From positions 1-46,993 of the forward strand of contig NZ_JACRTE010000014.1 in the NCBI RefSeq assembly GCF_014385105.1: 46,993 bases of DNA, read 5' to 3'. Position numbers and translations under genes: made by a program. Positions 1 to 8,381 of the stretch are shown piece after piece. Every line of letters starts with the position of its first letter. Position 1 is the first letter of the stretch. Source of the stretch: Qingrenia yutianensis. GTDB lineage: Bacteria > Bacillota > Clostridia > UMGS1810. Under the pieces are notes generated by a model. The model made no database searches and was not told where the DNA came from. It saw only the letters and a list, made by a program, of their open reading frames with translations.

Positions 1-79
1 GGGGGTTCCGATTCCCCCGCACCCCTAAACGGCTTGGGGTTCCACCCCAAGACCCCTTAAAACAATCAAATCATTCAAA

Positions 80-283
80 CAACAGATTATCGAAATATTT
101 TTCAAACAAAAACCGAAAACAAACCGTTCGCCGAAAAAGTAACGTTTACAGAACGGGTCAAGGGCATAGCCCTTGTCGTTTAGGGGTGTGGGGGAATCGA
201 AACCCCCACGTTTTCCCTCTGCTTTTGCGCCAAAAGCAGAGCCTGCGGAGCAACCAAGAAATTACGATAACCTGTTTTTGATA
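80..283 (-). repeat. Window-end repeat, left copy
   Basis: Read on the minus strand, this stretch matches the right end of the window (46791-46993) almost base for base over about 204 nt, so the two copies are inverted to each other. It holds three clear hairpins: an 11-bp perfect stem at 217-241 (CTCTGCTTTTG / CAAAAGCAGAG, loop CGC), a G5/C5 stem around 187-208, and a CAAGGGC/GCCCTTG stem around 159-176. Positions 271-335 also match, inverted, the flank of the related element at 17567-17632. The first 60 bases carry another G-run/C-run palindrome of similar kind. No gene is visible in 1-345; function is unknown. Confidence 0.8.
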
Positions 284-345
284 TGATAAGATAATTTAAA
301 ATCTAAAATCGGGATTGAAAAGGCGCCCCTTTTCCCCTACATTTG

Positions 346-2064
346 TTACTCCTCGTATACCTCGTGGCAATTTTTCTCCGCGTTATACTTCAAGCCGTAA
401 TGTTTGCCGTCCTTTTGTATACCGTTTTCAAATGTACCGGCAAAACTTTTATACATTCCCTCAAACTGCGGATTTCCCTTCGGCGAATACTCAACACCCT
501 CGCCGTTTTTCTCGCCGTCCTTATAATTTCCCTCATAAATAAGGTAAATTTCGTCAAAATACGCGTTATACTCGGTCATAAATCCGTCTTTTTTGCCTCT
601 CTTCCACTCGCCTTCGCTTGTGAGCGCGCCGTTGCGGTACATTTTTCCCTTGCCGTCAATCCGTCCGTCCTTAAACTCGCCCTCATACATAACGAACTCG
701 TCAACCGAATACATCACACCCGGCTCACGGCCCTCGCCGTAAACCAAAATTTTCCTGACCTCTTTCATATTTTCCGAATACATACCGTAATTGATATAAT
801 ACATTGTTCCGTTTCCGTGCATTACGCCGTTCACGACGTTTCCGCGGTACAAAATGCTGTCCGCTTTTTCGTTATAAATATCGTTTGAATCGGAATAATA
901 ATAAATCACGCCGTCGGTGTCGGTATACCCGGGCGCCCAAAGCGCGGTAATTCGCTTAACGTCCTCGTTTGACGCACTTCCGATTACAACTTCAAAACGG
1001 TCGAGATGAATTTCGCCGTCATAAATTTTCCGCCCGTTTTTAAACAGCATACCGTTGAATTTTCTCGGATACGTTTCCGAATTGTAAATTTCGTTTCCGT
1101 CATCGTCATACACCGCGCCGACGCCCTCATCATACGGCGAATTTTCCTTTTCGTGAATAAGATAAATTTCGCCCGTTTCGGGAAGATAGCGCGCCTCGCC
1201 TCCGTTTTCAAACTTGGCACTGCGCACCCTCACGCCGTATTTAAACCTGCCGTCCTGCTCAATATAAACCGTCGCTTTTTCGTCAAAATTCATAGTAAAC
1301 GACGGATTTTCAAGGTCGCTCGGGAACACGTTGACCTGATAATTTTCAACGTTTTTATATTCGTACTTTTCCAAATTTGAATAGATATACGACCCGTTCA
1401 CGCTGACGGTTTTATCGTTTGAAAAATCACCGTAAACATAGTAATACGACTCGCCGTAACGGCTTTGGTTATCGTATTTTTTCACGCCGTACAAAAGGTT
1501 TCCGTCACTGCCGAAAAACCCTTTTTCGCCCGACACCGAATTTTCGCTGTTTTCGGTCTTTTCCTCACAGTTTTCAATTTCCTTTTCAATAATGCACACA
1601 TCAAGACGGCGTTTTCCGTCGTCATATTTCACATATCCTCCGCCGTACTCGCCCACCGCGTCGACGCTGACCATCGTCGTGCCGAAAATGTTATAGCTTT
1701 CCGAAAGATTTCCGTTTATGTAGGTTTTTATATCTGTGGGATATACTTTAAAAAGGTCTTTAAAGGTCACATTTTCCTTTTTTGCGTTGATAACGTCGGT
1801 TGCATAAGGTGTAAAATTCCTTTCGGGGCGCGTAATTTCAAGCGTACGCTTATCCCCGTTCCACAAAACATTAAAGCCGTATTTTGACAAAGCCTCGGCA
1901 ATTACAAAAGTTTTTCCCTTGTAGTTGAACGACTCAATCGGGCAGTAATCAATAAACGTCACAATGTCGGTTTCTTTCACATACCCCAAATCCTCGGCAT
2001 ACGCGGTGCAAAACATCAGCATCACAGCGCACAAAACCAACAAAACACAAAAAAATTTTTTCAT
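346..2064 (-). CDS. Secreted MORN-repeat protein
   Basis: This 572-residue protein starts with a clear Sec signal peptide (about residues 1-23, ending near AYAED). Residues 30-160 resemble the copper-amine-oxidase N-terminal-like stalk domain that is common in secreted Firmicutes proteins. The C-terminal part (about 400-560) carries MORN-type repeats, seen as YEGEFKDGRIDGKGKMY, EGEWKRGKKDGF and YEGNYKDGEKNGEG. MORN repeats usually mediate protein or lipid contacts, and no catalytic residues are evident. ATG at 2064 follows a GAGGGGGG ribosome site. It is a single-gene unit with its own promoter, divergent from livJ. The cellular role cannot be told; a cell-surface scaffold is an inference. 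Confidence 0.85.
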   Translation of the reverse strand: MKKFFCVLLVLCAVMLMFCTAYAEDLGYVKETDIVTFIDYCPIESFNYKGKTFVIAEALSKYGFNVLWNGDKRTLEITRPERNFTPYATDVINAKKENVTFKDLFKVYPTDIKTYINGNLSESYNIFGTTMVSVDAVGEYGGGYVKYDDGKRRLDVCIIEKEIENCEEKTENSENSVSGEKGFFGSDGNLLYGVKKYDNQSRYGESYYYVYGDFSNDKTVSVNGSYIYSNLEKYEYKNVENYQVNVFPSDLENPSFTMNFDEKATVYIEQDGRFKYGVRVRSAKFENGGEARYLPETGEIYLIHEKENSPYDEGVGAVYDDDGNEIYNSETYPRKFNGMLFKNGRKIYDGEIHLDRFEVVIGSASNEDVKRITALWAPGYTDTDGVIYYYSDSNDIYNEKADSILYRGNVVNGVMHGNGTMYYINYGMYSENMKEVRKILVYGEGREPGVMYSVDEFVMYEGEFKDGRIDGKGKMYRNGALTSEGEWKRGKKDGFMTEYNAYFDEIYLIYEGNYKDGEKNGEGVEYSPKGNPQFEGMYKSFAGTFENGIQKDGKHYGLKYNAEKNCHEVYEE

Positions 2065-2085
2065 ATTATATCCCCCCTCACCATT

Positions 2086-2115
2086 ATGCTAACGCACATC
2101 GAATTGTACTGTCAA
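2086..2115 (-). promoter_or_regulatory. Probable promoter of the MORN-protein gene
   Basis: On the minus strand TTGACA (2115-2110) is followed after 18 nt by TAGCAT (2091-2086), 22 nt upstream of the ATG. The -35 is consensus and the -10 weaker. Confidence 0.5.
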
Positions 2116-2219
2116 CCGTTTTTACGCATTTGAAACATAAAATTAAACAAAAACGCGCCAACCGCGCTGTAAATATGAAAAAATTTTTTGGTGATTTTCG
2201 CAAAATTTTTACAAAAGTA

Positions 2220-2248
2220 TGGACAAAAAGCAATAATTGTATTATTAT
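2220..2248 (+). promoter_or_regulatory. Probable promoter of livJ
   Basis: TGGACA (2220-2225), a 17-nt spacer and TATTAT (2243-2248) lie just upstream of the GGAGGGG ribosome site at 2270-2276. Confidence 0.5.
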
Positions 2249-2281
2249 ATATTTATATATTTTAATTTTGGAGGGGTATTT

Positions 2282-3475
2282 ATGAAAAAACTTCTATCGG
2301 TTGTACTCGCACTTACTCTCGTTTTGTCGCTTGCGGCTTGCGGCGGCTCGTCAAACGGCGGTACGGACGGCGACACAATCAAAATCGGTGTGTTCGAGCC
2401 TACAACAGGCGAAAACGGCGGCGGCGGAGTTCAGGAGGTTCTCGGCGTTCGCTATGCAAATTCAATCAGACCTTCGGTTACGATTGACGGAAAAGAATAT
2501 AAAATTGAATTGGTTGAAGTTGACAACCAGTCTGATAAAACCGCGGCGGTTACCGCTGCACAGTCGCTCGTTTCGTCGGGCGTAAAAGCGGTTATCGGCT
2601 CTTACGGTTCGGGCGTTTCCATTGCGGCAGGTTCCACTTTCGCAGAAGCTAAAATCCCCGCGGTAGGATGCTCATGCACAAATCCGCAGGTTACTCTCGG
2701 AAACGACTACTACTTCAGAGTTTGCTTCCTCGACCCGTTCCAGGGCACGGTTATGGCAAACTACGCAGGCGTTACAAAAGGTCTTAAAAAAGCGGCTGTA
2801 ATCTGCCAGAACGGCGACGACTATTCGACCGGTCTTGCTTCTTACTTCAAAAAAGCATTCCCCGGCGAAATCGTTTACGAAGGCACATACAACACAAATG
2901 AGTCGGACTTTAACGCTATTCTCACAGCGGCTAAAGCAACAAATCCCGATGTATACTTTGTTCCGTCGTCTATCGCAACGGCAGGACTTTTCATCAAACA
3001 GGCGCGTGAGCTCGGTGTAACCGCTCCCATTATGGCAGGCGACACCTGGGAAAACGAAACAATCATCAAAAACGCAGGCGCGGAAAACTGCGAGGGCGTA
3101 ACATTCTCGACATTCTTCGACGAGAAAGACTCGTCTGCGAAAGAATTTGTTGACGGCTTTGTTAAATACCTCAACAGCTCGGCTGAAAACCTCAAACTCA
3201 ACGGCGGCAGCGACGGTGTTGCGGCGGTTTCGGCGCTCGGCTTTGATTCGTACAACGTAATTCTTGACGCTATCGAGGCTGCAAAATCCACCGATTCGCA
3301 GGCAATCCGCGACGCTCTTACAACACTTGACACAACAGGTGTTACAGGCTCGCTCGCATTCGACGAAAACGGCGACGCTAAGAAAGATAAAGCTTACATC
3401 AAAGTTATCGAAAACGGCGCGTTCAAATTCATCGGAACACAGCTTACAGACGGTAAATTCACACCGGTTGAGTAA
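2282..3475 (+). CDS. livJ: Branched-chain amino acid ABC transporter substrate-binding lipoprotein
   Basis: This is a lipoprotein of the LivJ/LivK type-I periplasmic-binding family (Peripla_BP_6), about 397 residues. The signal peptide ends in a lipobox LAAC, with Cys20 as the lipidated residue. The mature part begins with IKIGVFEPTTGENGG and has the usual two-lobed pattern, including GVKAVIGSYGSG and the YNTNESDFNAILTAAKA region. An in-frame ATG lies upstream at 2237, but ATG 2282 has the GGAGGGG site 5 nt before it and gives a proper signal peptide. It heads the liv locus and is separated from the permease genes by a terminator-like hairpin. Substrate choice (Leu/Ile/Val or another amino acid or amide) is inferred from family and neighbours. 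Confidence 0.92.
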   Translation: MKKLLSVVLALTLVLSLAACGGSSNGGTDGDTIKIGVFEPTTGENGGGGVQEVLGVRYANSIRPSVTIDGKEYKIELVEVDNQSDKTAAVTAAQSLVSSGVKAVIGSYGSGVSIAAGSTFAEAKIPAVGCSCTNPQVTLGNDYYFRVCFLDPFQGTVMANYAGVTKGLKKAAVICQNGDDYSTGLASYFKKAFPGEIVYEGTYNTNESDFNAILTAAKATNPDVYFVPSSIATAGLFIKQARELGVTAPIMAGDTWENETIIKNAGAENCEGVTFSTFFDEKDSSAKEFVDGFVKYLNSSAENLKLNGGSDGVAAVSALGFDSYNVILDAIEAAKSTDSQAIRDALTTLDTTGVTGSLAFDENGDAKKDKAYIKVIENGAFKFIGTQLTDGKFTPVE

Positions 3476-3512
3476 TTTTAAGATTACGTAAATTTATCAA
3501 TTTTTAAATAAC

Positions 3513-3550
3513 ATCGGCGAGGTTTCTTGCCTCGCCGATATTTGTTTTTT
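3513..3550 (+). terminator. Intercistronic terminator-like hairpin after livJ
   Basis: ATCGGCGAGG (3513-3522) pairs perfectly with CCTCGCCGAT (3530-3539), followed by ATTTGTTTTTTT. It lies inside the liv locus, so partial termination here would make more binding protein than permease. Confidence 0.85.
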
Positions 3551-3610
3551 TACTTACATAAACAAAAAAAGGCTTTTGGTACTTTTTAATTTTAAGGGGG
3601 AAAAATCCCG

Positions 3611-4492
3611 ATGAACGCATTTTTGCAAAATTGCCTTAACGGCTTATCAATCGGAAGTATTTATGCCTTAATCGCCATAGGCTACACTATGGTGTACGGA
3701 ATTTTGCGCCTCATAAACTTTGCTCACGGCGATATTTTTATGATGGCAGGCTATTTTATGATTATCGCAATGACCGACCTTTTAATTCCGTGGCAGATTT
3801 CAATAGCGATAGTGATTATCGCAACAATTCTCTTGGGCGTTTTAACCGAAAAAATAGCGTATAAACCGCTCCGCAGTGCGCCGAGAATGTCTATAATGAT
3901 TTCGGCAATCGGAGTTTCGTATTTTTTGCAGAACTTTGCAACATACCTTTTTTCGGCGCTCCCGAAATCGTATCCTTCAATCGCCGTGCTTGACAGGAAA
4001 ATTACAATCGGCACAATTTCAACCTCGCTGGTTACGTTCATAACGCCGATTTTAACAATAGTGCTTGTTATCGCGCTGGTTGCGCTTATCAACAAAACCA
4101 AAATCGGTATGGCAATGAGAGCGGTATCGAAAGATTTTGAAACGGCACAGCTTATGGGCGTAAAAATCAACAGCGTTATCAGCATAACGTTTGTAATCGG
4201 ATGTGCGCTCGCGGCAATCGGCTCGATTTTGTACTTCACGCCCCGTCCGCAGGTTTATCCGCTTTCGGGTTCGCTCCCGGGCTTAAAATGCTTTGTTGCG
4301 GCGGTTTTCGGCGGCATCGGTTCAATTCCCGGCGCGCTTGTCGGCGGATTTTTAATCGGACTTTGCGAAACCTTTATCAAGGCAGGAATTTTCTCGGAAT
4401 TTTCCGACGCATTCACATTTGTAATTTTGATTGTCGTGCTTTTGTTTAAGCCGACGGGACTGTTTGGCGAAAAAGTAACGGAGAAGGTGTAG
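3611..4492 (+). CDS. livH: Branched-chain amino acid ABC transporter permease LivH
   Basis: The protein has 293 residues, the usual size for LivH, and is almost wholly hydrophobic with about eight membrane segments. The N-terminal LNGLSIGSIYALIAIGYTMVYG and the following LRLINFAHGD are diagnostic of this permease family (BPD_transp_2). The EAA-like loop AVSKDFETAQLMGV and the C-terminal GGIGSIPGALVGG are also present. It forms the membrane channel with LivM. ATG 3611 follows an AAGGGGG ribosome site. It is 3 nt upstream of livM, in one operon with livMGF. Confidence 0.95.
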   Translation: MNAFLQNCLNGLSIGSIYALIAIGYTMVYGILRLINFAHGDIFMMAGYFMIIAMTDLLIPWQISIAIVIIATILLGVLTEKIAYKPLRSAPRMSIMISAIGVSYFLQNFATYLFSALPKSYPSIAVLDRKITIGTISTSLVTFITPILTIVLVIALVALINKTKIGMAMRAVSKDFETAQLMGVKINSVISITFVIGCALAAIGSILYFTPRPQVYPLSGSLPGLKCFVAAVFGGIGSIPGALVGGFLIGLCETFIKAGIFSEFSDAFTFVILIVVLLFKPTGLFGEKVTEKV

Positions 4493-4495
4493 AAT

Positions 4496-5581
4496 ATGAC
4501 AAAACAAACAAAAAATATTATTGCCGCACTAATTTTGGCGGTTGTAATTTCGGGCTTTGTGCTTTATGCGGGTCAGCTGCCTACAACCTCTATGCTCCGC
4601 ACATCGCTCCAAATGGGCGTTATATACGCACTGCTCGCAGTGTCTATGAATATGCTCAACGGCGTAACGGGACAGTTTTCGCTGGGACTTGCAGGTTTTA
4701 TGACGCTCGGCGCATATACCTACGCGGTGCTCACAATTCCCGTGTCGGTTAAAGACAACGTTTATTACCTCTACGGCGTGGCAAACTGCCTCAAAAACGT
4801 TCAGCTTCCGATAATTCCGGCGCTTATCATCGCAGGACTTGTCGCGGCATTCTTTGCGTTTTTGATAGGTATGCCCGTATTAAGGCTTAAAAGCGACTAT
4901 TTTGCAATCGCAACGCTCGGATTTGCCGAGGTTGTGCGTATCGTCACCGCAAGCTCGTGGCTCAACAAGGTGACAAACGGCTCGCTCGGTCTTAACAGCA
5001 TACCGAAATTCAATTCGTATTACGCAATTTTCATTGTTGCGATTATCTGTATCGCGATAATGTTTTTAATCAAAAATTCCACCTACGGCAGAGCGTTTAA
5101 AGCAATACGCGACGACGAAATCGCAGCCGAGGCAATGGGAATAAATTTGCAGAAACACAAAATTTTATCGTTTGTAATAAGCTCGTTTTTCGCAGGTATC
5201 GGCGGTGCGCTCCTCGCTATGTATCTTAAGGCGATTTCCGCAACAACGTTTACCCTCGCAACCGCAACCTATTACATTCTCCTTATGGTTGTAATCGGCG
5301 GTATGGGAAGTTATTCGGGCAGTATCATAGCGGCGTTTCTGGTTATCTTCGCAAAAGAATGGTGGCTCAGAGGACTCGACAAACCGCTCATCATTTCGGG
5401 CGTGCAGATTCCTCTTTTGCGTTCGGGCTTCAGAATGGTTATATTCTCGCTCATTTTGATGATTGTCGTTCTGTTCTTCAGGCAAGGGCTTATGGGCGAC
5501 AACGAGCTGACGCCGGACTTTATAAAGTCGCTTTTCAAACGAAAGAAAAAAGCAAACAAACTTGAGGAGGTACAGAAATAA
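4496..5581 (+). CDS. livM: Branched-chain amino acid ABC transporter permease LivM
   Basis: This is the second membrane subunit, 361 residues, with about nine to ten hydrophobic segments. Family landmarks are the N-terminal half NMLNGVTGQFSLGLAGFMTLGAYTYA, the loop AIRDDEIAAEAMGIN that contacts the ATPase, and VVIGGMGSYSGSIIAAF near the C terminus. The C-terminal tail (KSLFKRKKKANKLEE) is basic and cytoplasmic. The stop codon overlaps the livG start by one base (TAATG), which points to translational coupling. Confidence 0.95.
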   Translation: MTKQTKNIIAALILAVVISGFVLYAGQLPTTSMLRTSLQMGVIYALLAVSMNMLNGVTGQFSLGLAGFMTLGAYTYAVLTIPVSVKDNVYYLYGVANCLKNVQLPIIPALIIAGLVAAFFAFLIGMPVLRLKSDYFAIATLGFAEVVRIVTASSWLNKVTNGSLGLNSIPKFNSYYAIFIVAIICIAIMFLIKNSTYGRAFKAIRDDEIAAEAMGINLQKHKILSFVISSFFAGIGGALLAMYLKAISATTFTLATATYYILLMVVIGGMGSYSGSIIAAFLVIFAKEWWLRGLDKPLIISGVQIPLLRSGFRMVIFSLILMIVVLFFRQGLMGDNELTPDFIKSLFKRKKKANKLEEVQK

Positions 5582-6423
5582 TGGCAGAAAATGTACTTCA
5601 CATAGAAAATATAGTAATGCAGTTCGGCGGTGTCGTTGCGGTAAACGACTTCACGCTGGACATTAACAAAGGCGAAATCGTGGCGCTTATCGGCCCCAAC
5701 GGCGCAGGCAAAACCACCGCTTTCAACGTTATCACGGGCGTTTACGCTCCCACAAACGGCGCGGTGTATTTTAACGGCAAGCGCATTATCGAAAACCACC
5801 CTCACGGCAAAATGAAAAAGCTTTACAAGGGCGGAAATTTGGGAAAATACAAGTCGGTAATCGAGCCGACGCCCGACAAAATCACGCATCTGGGCATTGC
5901 GCGAACGTTCCAGAATATCCGCCTTTTCAAAAATATGACGGTTTTTGAAAACGTTCTTATCGCAAAGCATTTAAAGCGTACGTCAAACATCTTTTCGGCA
6001 ACGTTCCGCTTAAACGCTAAAGAAGAGGCGCGTCAGCGCAAAGAAGTTATGAAGCTTTTGGACATTCTCGGTCTTTCGTCGGTTAAGGACGAAAAAGCGA
6101 CAAATCTTCCCTACGGAAAACAGCGCCATCTTGAAATTGCACGCGCGCTCGCAACCGAACCGAAACTTTTGCTTCTCGACGAACCGGCGGCAGGTATGAA
6201 TCCGCAGGAAACCGAGGAACTTACCGCGTTTATCGGCAAAATCCGCTCGGAATTCGGGCTTACAATTCTTATGATTGAGCATCATATGGACTTGGTTATG
6301 GATATTTCGGACAGAATTTACGTTCTCGATTTTGGAAAACTCATCGCACAGGGCACGCCCGACGAGGTGCAGAACAATCCGAAAGTTATCGAGGCATATT
6401 TGGGGGTGAGCGACGATGCTTAA
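5581..6423 (+). CDS. livG: Branched-chain amino acid ABC transporter ATP-binding protein LivG
   Basis: The 280-residue ABC ATPase has Walker A GPNGAGKT (residues 38-45), the Q-loop in ARTFQNIRLF, a signature region LPYGKQRHLEIARAL in place of the classical LSGGQ, Walker B LLLLDEP and the H-loop in MIEHHMD. The insertion after Walker A and the C-terminal tail FGKLIAQGTPDEVQNNPKVIEAYLG are typical of LivG. A ribosome site GAGGAGG at the end of livM precedes the start. The end overlaps livF by 8 nt. Confidence 0.95.
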   Translation: MAENVLHIENIVMQFGGVVAVNDFTLDINKGEIVALIGPNGAGKTTAFNVITGVYAPTNGAVYFNGKRIIENHPHGKMKKLYKGGNLGKYKSVIEPTPDKITHLGIARTFQNIRLFKNMTVFENVLIAKHLKRTSNIFSATFRLNAKEEARQRKEVMKLLDILGLSSVKDEKATNLPYGKQRHLEIARALATEPKLLLLDEPAAGMNPQETEELTAFIGKIRSEFGLTILMIEHHMDLVMDISDRIYVLDFGKLIAQGTPDEVQNNPKVIEAYLGVSDDA

Positions 6424-7123
6424 AATTAACGATTTACACGTTTCGTACGGCGGAATACGTGCAATCCGCGGTGTGAGCCTTGAAATTCCCGACAAAGAAA
6501 TCGTTACGCTTATCGGCGCGAACGGTGCGGGAAAATCGACAACACTGCGCTCGGTTGCCGGTCTTGTAAAACCCGATTCGGGTTCTATTGAGCTGGACGG
6601 CAAAGAGCTTGTCGGCAAAAGCCCCAACGAAATAATCACGCACGGAATTGCGCTCGTTCCCGAGGGCAGACGCGTTTTTGCAAACCTCACCGTGCTTGAA
6701 AACATCAAAATCGGCGGTTATCTGCGCAAAGACAGCCTTGATGAGGACATTGAAAAAATGTACAGCCTTTTCCCGATTTTGAAAGAAAGAAACTGGCAGC
6801 TCGCAGGTACGCTTTCGGGCGGTGAACAGCAAATGCTCGCCGTTGCGCGCGCGCTGATGAGCAAACCGAAAATCATTATGATGGACGAACCGTCGCTCGG
6901 TCTTGCACCGCTTATAGTGCGCGATATTTTCGACATTATAAAGGAAATTAACAAACAGGGAGTAACGGTGCTTTTGATTGAGCAGAACGCGAATATGGCG
7001 CTGAAAATTGCCGACAGAGCATACGTTATGGAAACGGGAAAAATCACAATGAGCGGTACCGGCGCGGAACTTCTCGCCGACGAGGGAATAAGAAAAGCAT
7101 ACCTCGGAAAATCCGCAAAATAA
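6416..7123 (+). CDS. livF: Branched-chain amino acid ABC transporter ATP-binding protein LivF
   Basis: The second ATPase subunit has 235 residues, the normal LivF length. It shows Walker A GANGAGKST (34-42), the LivF-specific LVPEGRRVFANLTVLENI, the signature LSGGEQQMLAVARAL and Walker B IIMMDEPSLGLAP. It starts inside the last codons of livG at GGGGGTGAGCGACGATG, so the two ATPases are coupled in translation. It is the last gene of the operon and is followed by a strong terminator. Confidence 0.95.
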   Translation: MLKINDLHVSYGGIRAIRGVSLEIPDKEIVTLIGANGAGKSTTLRSVAGLVKPDSGSIELDGKELVGKSPNEIITHGIALVPEGRRVFANLTVLENIKIGGYLRKDSLDEDIEKMYSLFPILKERNWQLAGTLSGGEQQMLAVARALMSKPKIIMMDEPSLGLAPLIVRDIFDIIKEINKQGVTVLLIEQNANMALKIADRAYVMETGKITMSGTGAELLADEGIRKAYLGKSAK

Positions 7124-7134
7124 GTAAAAAAATT

Positions 7135-7164
7135 ATCGGGACGGTAAAGCCGTCCCGATTTTTT
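7135..7164 (+). terminator. Rho-independent terminator of the liv operon
   Basis: ATCGGGACGG (7135-7144) pairs perfectly with CCGTCCCGAT (7150-7159) across a 5-nt loop, followed by a T-run. Confidence 0.93.
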
Positions 7165-7189
7165 ATATACAAAATTAAACAAATTATAA

Positions 7190-7306
7190 AACAAACATTT
7201 ACCGCGTCAAACCGTCTTGTGTATATTGCCGTTCAGCCTACGGCAAACGTTTGTCGCCGACCGAGCCGGCAGGCGAGAGCGCTGCCTTCTGCGGAGCAAA
7301 AATTTT
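7190..7306. other. Hairpin-rich spacer between convergent genes
   Basis: The sequence between livF and the DUF1275 gene holds a GCCG/CGGC hairpin (around 7229-7245) and a CTGCGGAGCAAAAATTTT segment (about 7289-7306). That segment resembles the CTGCGGAGCAA module of the large repeats at 242-252, 17686-17695 and 46822-46832. No gene is seen; it may be a decayed repeat copy. Confidence 0.4.
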
Positions 7307-8047
7307 CTAATGTCCGAGCGGTTTTTTCTCCATAAATTCTTTCTCTACTGTGAGGTCGGCGTGTAAAAGCACCCCGAACACCACGGCGAACGGAATAACC
7401 GTCACCCAAATTGCGCGTCCCGAAAAAATGTTGCAGAAAACCGTGCCGATAACCGCACCGGCTATAAAGAAAACCAGCATTTTTGAATGTTTCGACAATC
7501 TCTCGCGGTGCGATTTATTCTTCGTTTTAAGATGTTTCAATTCTTTCGCGAGTCCCACGCCGATTTGACGTATATGATTTGTCGCAAACGTCGTTGCCAT
7601 AGGCACGCCCTCCGCCTGACGGAACGTGTTATACTGCATTGACGCGATAAAATTTATCATAATCTGCGAAATCTGCACGGGATACGAATCGGGGATAAAT
7701 CCCAGCACCAAAACCGCCAGAATTTCAATCGCGATAAGGAGTGTATCCCAGCGTATCAGAAAATTGTGCTTTACCAAATTCGGCAAAAGCTCCGACACAA
7801 ACGCGCCGAAAAGATACGCCGAAATCGGGATTAAATAATAAAGCGCTTTGCTCCAGTGCCCTGCGCCGAGCGCAAGTCCCATCAGCACCACGTTGCCCGT
7901 CTGCGCGTTGCAGAAAACGTTTCCGCGAAGCAAATATGTATACGCGCCGAAAAATCCCGCAACGGTCATAAGCGTGTAAAAAACCCAGTTTCTCTCGCAC
8001 GTTAAATATACCAGTTCTTTTTCGTATTCCAAGCCTTCGTTTTGCAT
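7307..8047 (-). CDS. DUF1275 (YoaK-like) membrane protein
   Basis: The protein has 246 residues from ATG 8047. It has six or so hydrophobic segments and the DUF1275 hallmark region GNVFCNAQTGNVVLMGLALG (about residues 42-61); MINFIASMQYNTFRQAEGVPMATTFATNHIRQ in the middle also fits the family. An in-frame GTG lies two codons upstream (8053), but it sits inside the GGGAGGG ribosome site, which is spaced 5 nt from the ATG. The biochemical role of DUF1275 proteins is not known. It is transcribed alone, divergently from murA. Confidence 0.88.
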   Translation of the reverse strand: MQNEGLEYEKELVYLTCERNWVFYTLMTVAGFFGAYTYLLRGNVFCNAQTGNVVLMGLALGAGHWSKALYYLIPISAYLFGAFVSELLPNLVKHNFLIRWDTLLIAIEILAVLVLGFIPDSYPVQISQIMINFIASMQYNTFRQAEGVPMATTFATNHIRQIGVGLAKELKHLKTKNKSHRERLSKHSKMLVFFIAGAVIGTVFCNIFSGRAIWVTVIPFAVVFGVLLHADLTVEKEFMEKKPLGH

Positions 8048-8078
8048 ATGCACCCTCCCGACTGTCTTTTTCTACGAT

Positions 8079-8107
8079 ATTGTATCATAATTTTTTTGCA
8101 AAATCAA
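8079..8107 (-). promoter_or_regulatory. Probable promoter of the DUF1275 gene
   Basis: On the minus strand TTGATT (8107-8102), 17 nt and TACAAT (8084-8079) with an upstream TGA that makes an extended -10. It lies about 30 nt upstream of the start. Confidence 0.55.
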
Positions 8108-8110
8108 CCC

Positions 8111-8139
8111 TTGCACCGTACAAAATTTTGTGATATAAT
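8111..8139 (+). promoter_or_regulatory. Probable distal promoter towards murA
   Basis: TTGCAC (8111-8116), 17 nt, TATAAT (8134-8139), with TGA just before the -10 (extended -10). It is only 3 nt from the -35 of the divergent DUF1275 promoter. A 13-nt palindrome, CGTTTCCGAAACG (8173-8185), lies downstream in the would-be leader. The 8054-8366 gap holds no convincing gene. Confidence 0.5.
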
Positions 8140-8293
8140 CATCGGTCTTAACTTCACGCGGATCTCTTTCCCCGTTTCCGAAACGCTTTCGGGCGGTATC
8201 GGACTTATCATCTGCGCAAAAACGGTGAAAAACCGGAAGAAAAACAAAACAATCGTCAAATAGCACAAAATGTAAAAATTTTATAAAAAACTC

Positions 8294-8322
8294 TTTTATT
8301 TTTTCCGATATAGTGATATAAT
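8294..8322 (+). promoter_or_regulatory. Possible proximal promoter of murA
   Basis: A perfect TATAAT (8317-8322) with an extended TGA motif just before it; the -35 position (TTTTAT) is poor. Confidence 0.4.
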
Positions 8323-8381
8323 AAATAAATATGATATTATCAGGCATTTTGCAGGCAAAATAAAGGGTGGGTGAAAATACC

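Noticed and set aside
8104..8211. A 35-codon open frame on the minus strand upstream of murA (MISPIPPESVSETGKEI...)
   Set aside because: No ribosome site, and it overlaps the predicted promoters. Codon content looks gene-like, but there is no other support.
8367..8381. GTG start for murA at 8367 or 8371
   Set aside because: Both overlap the probable AAGGGTGGG ribosome site; TTG 8382 gives the usual MurA N terminus.
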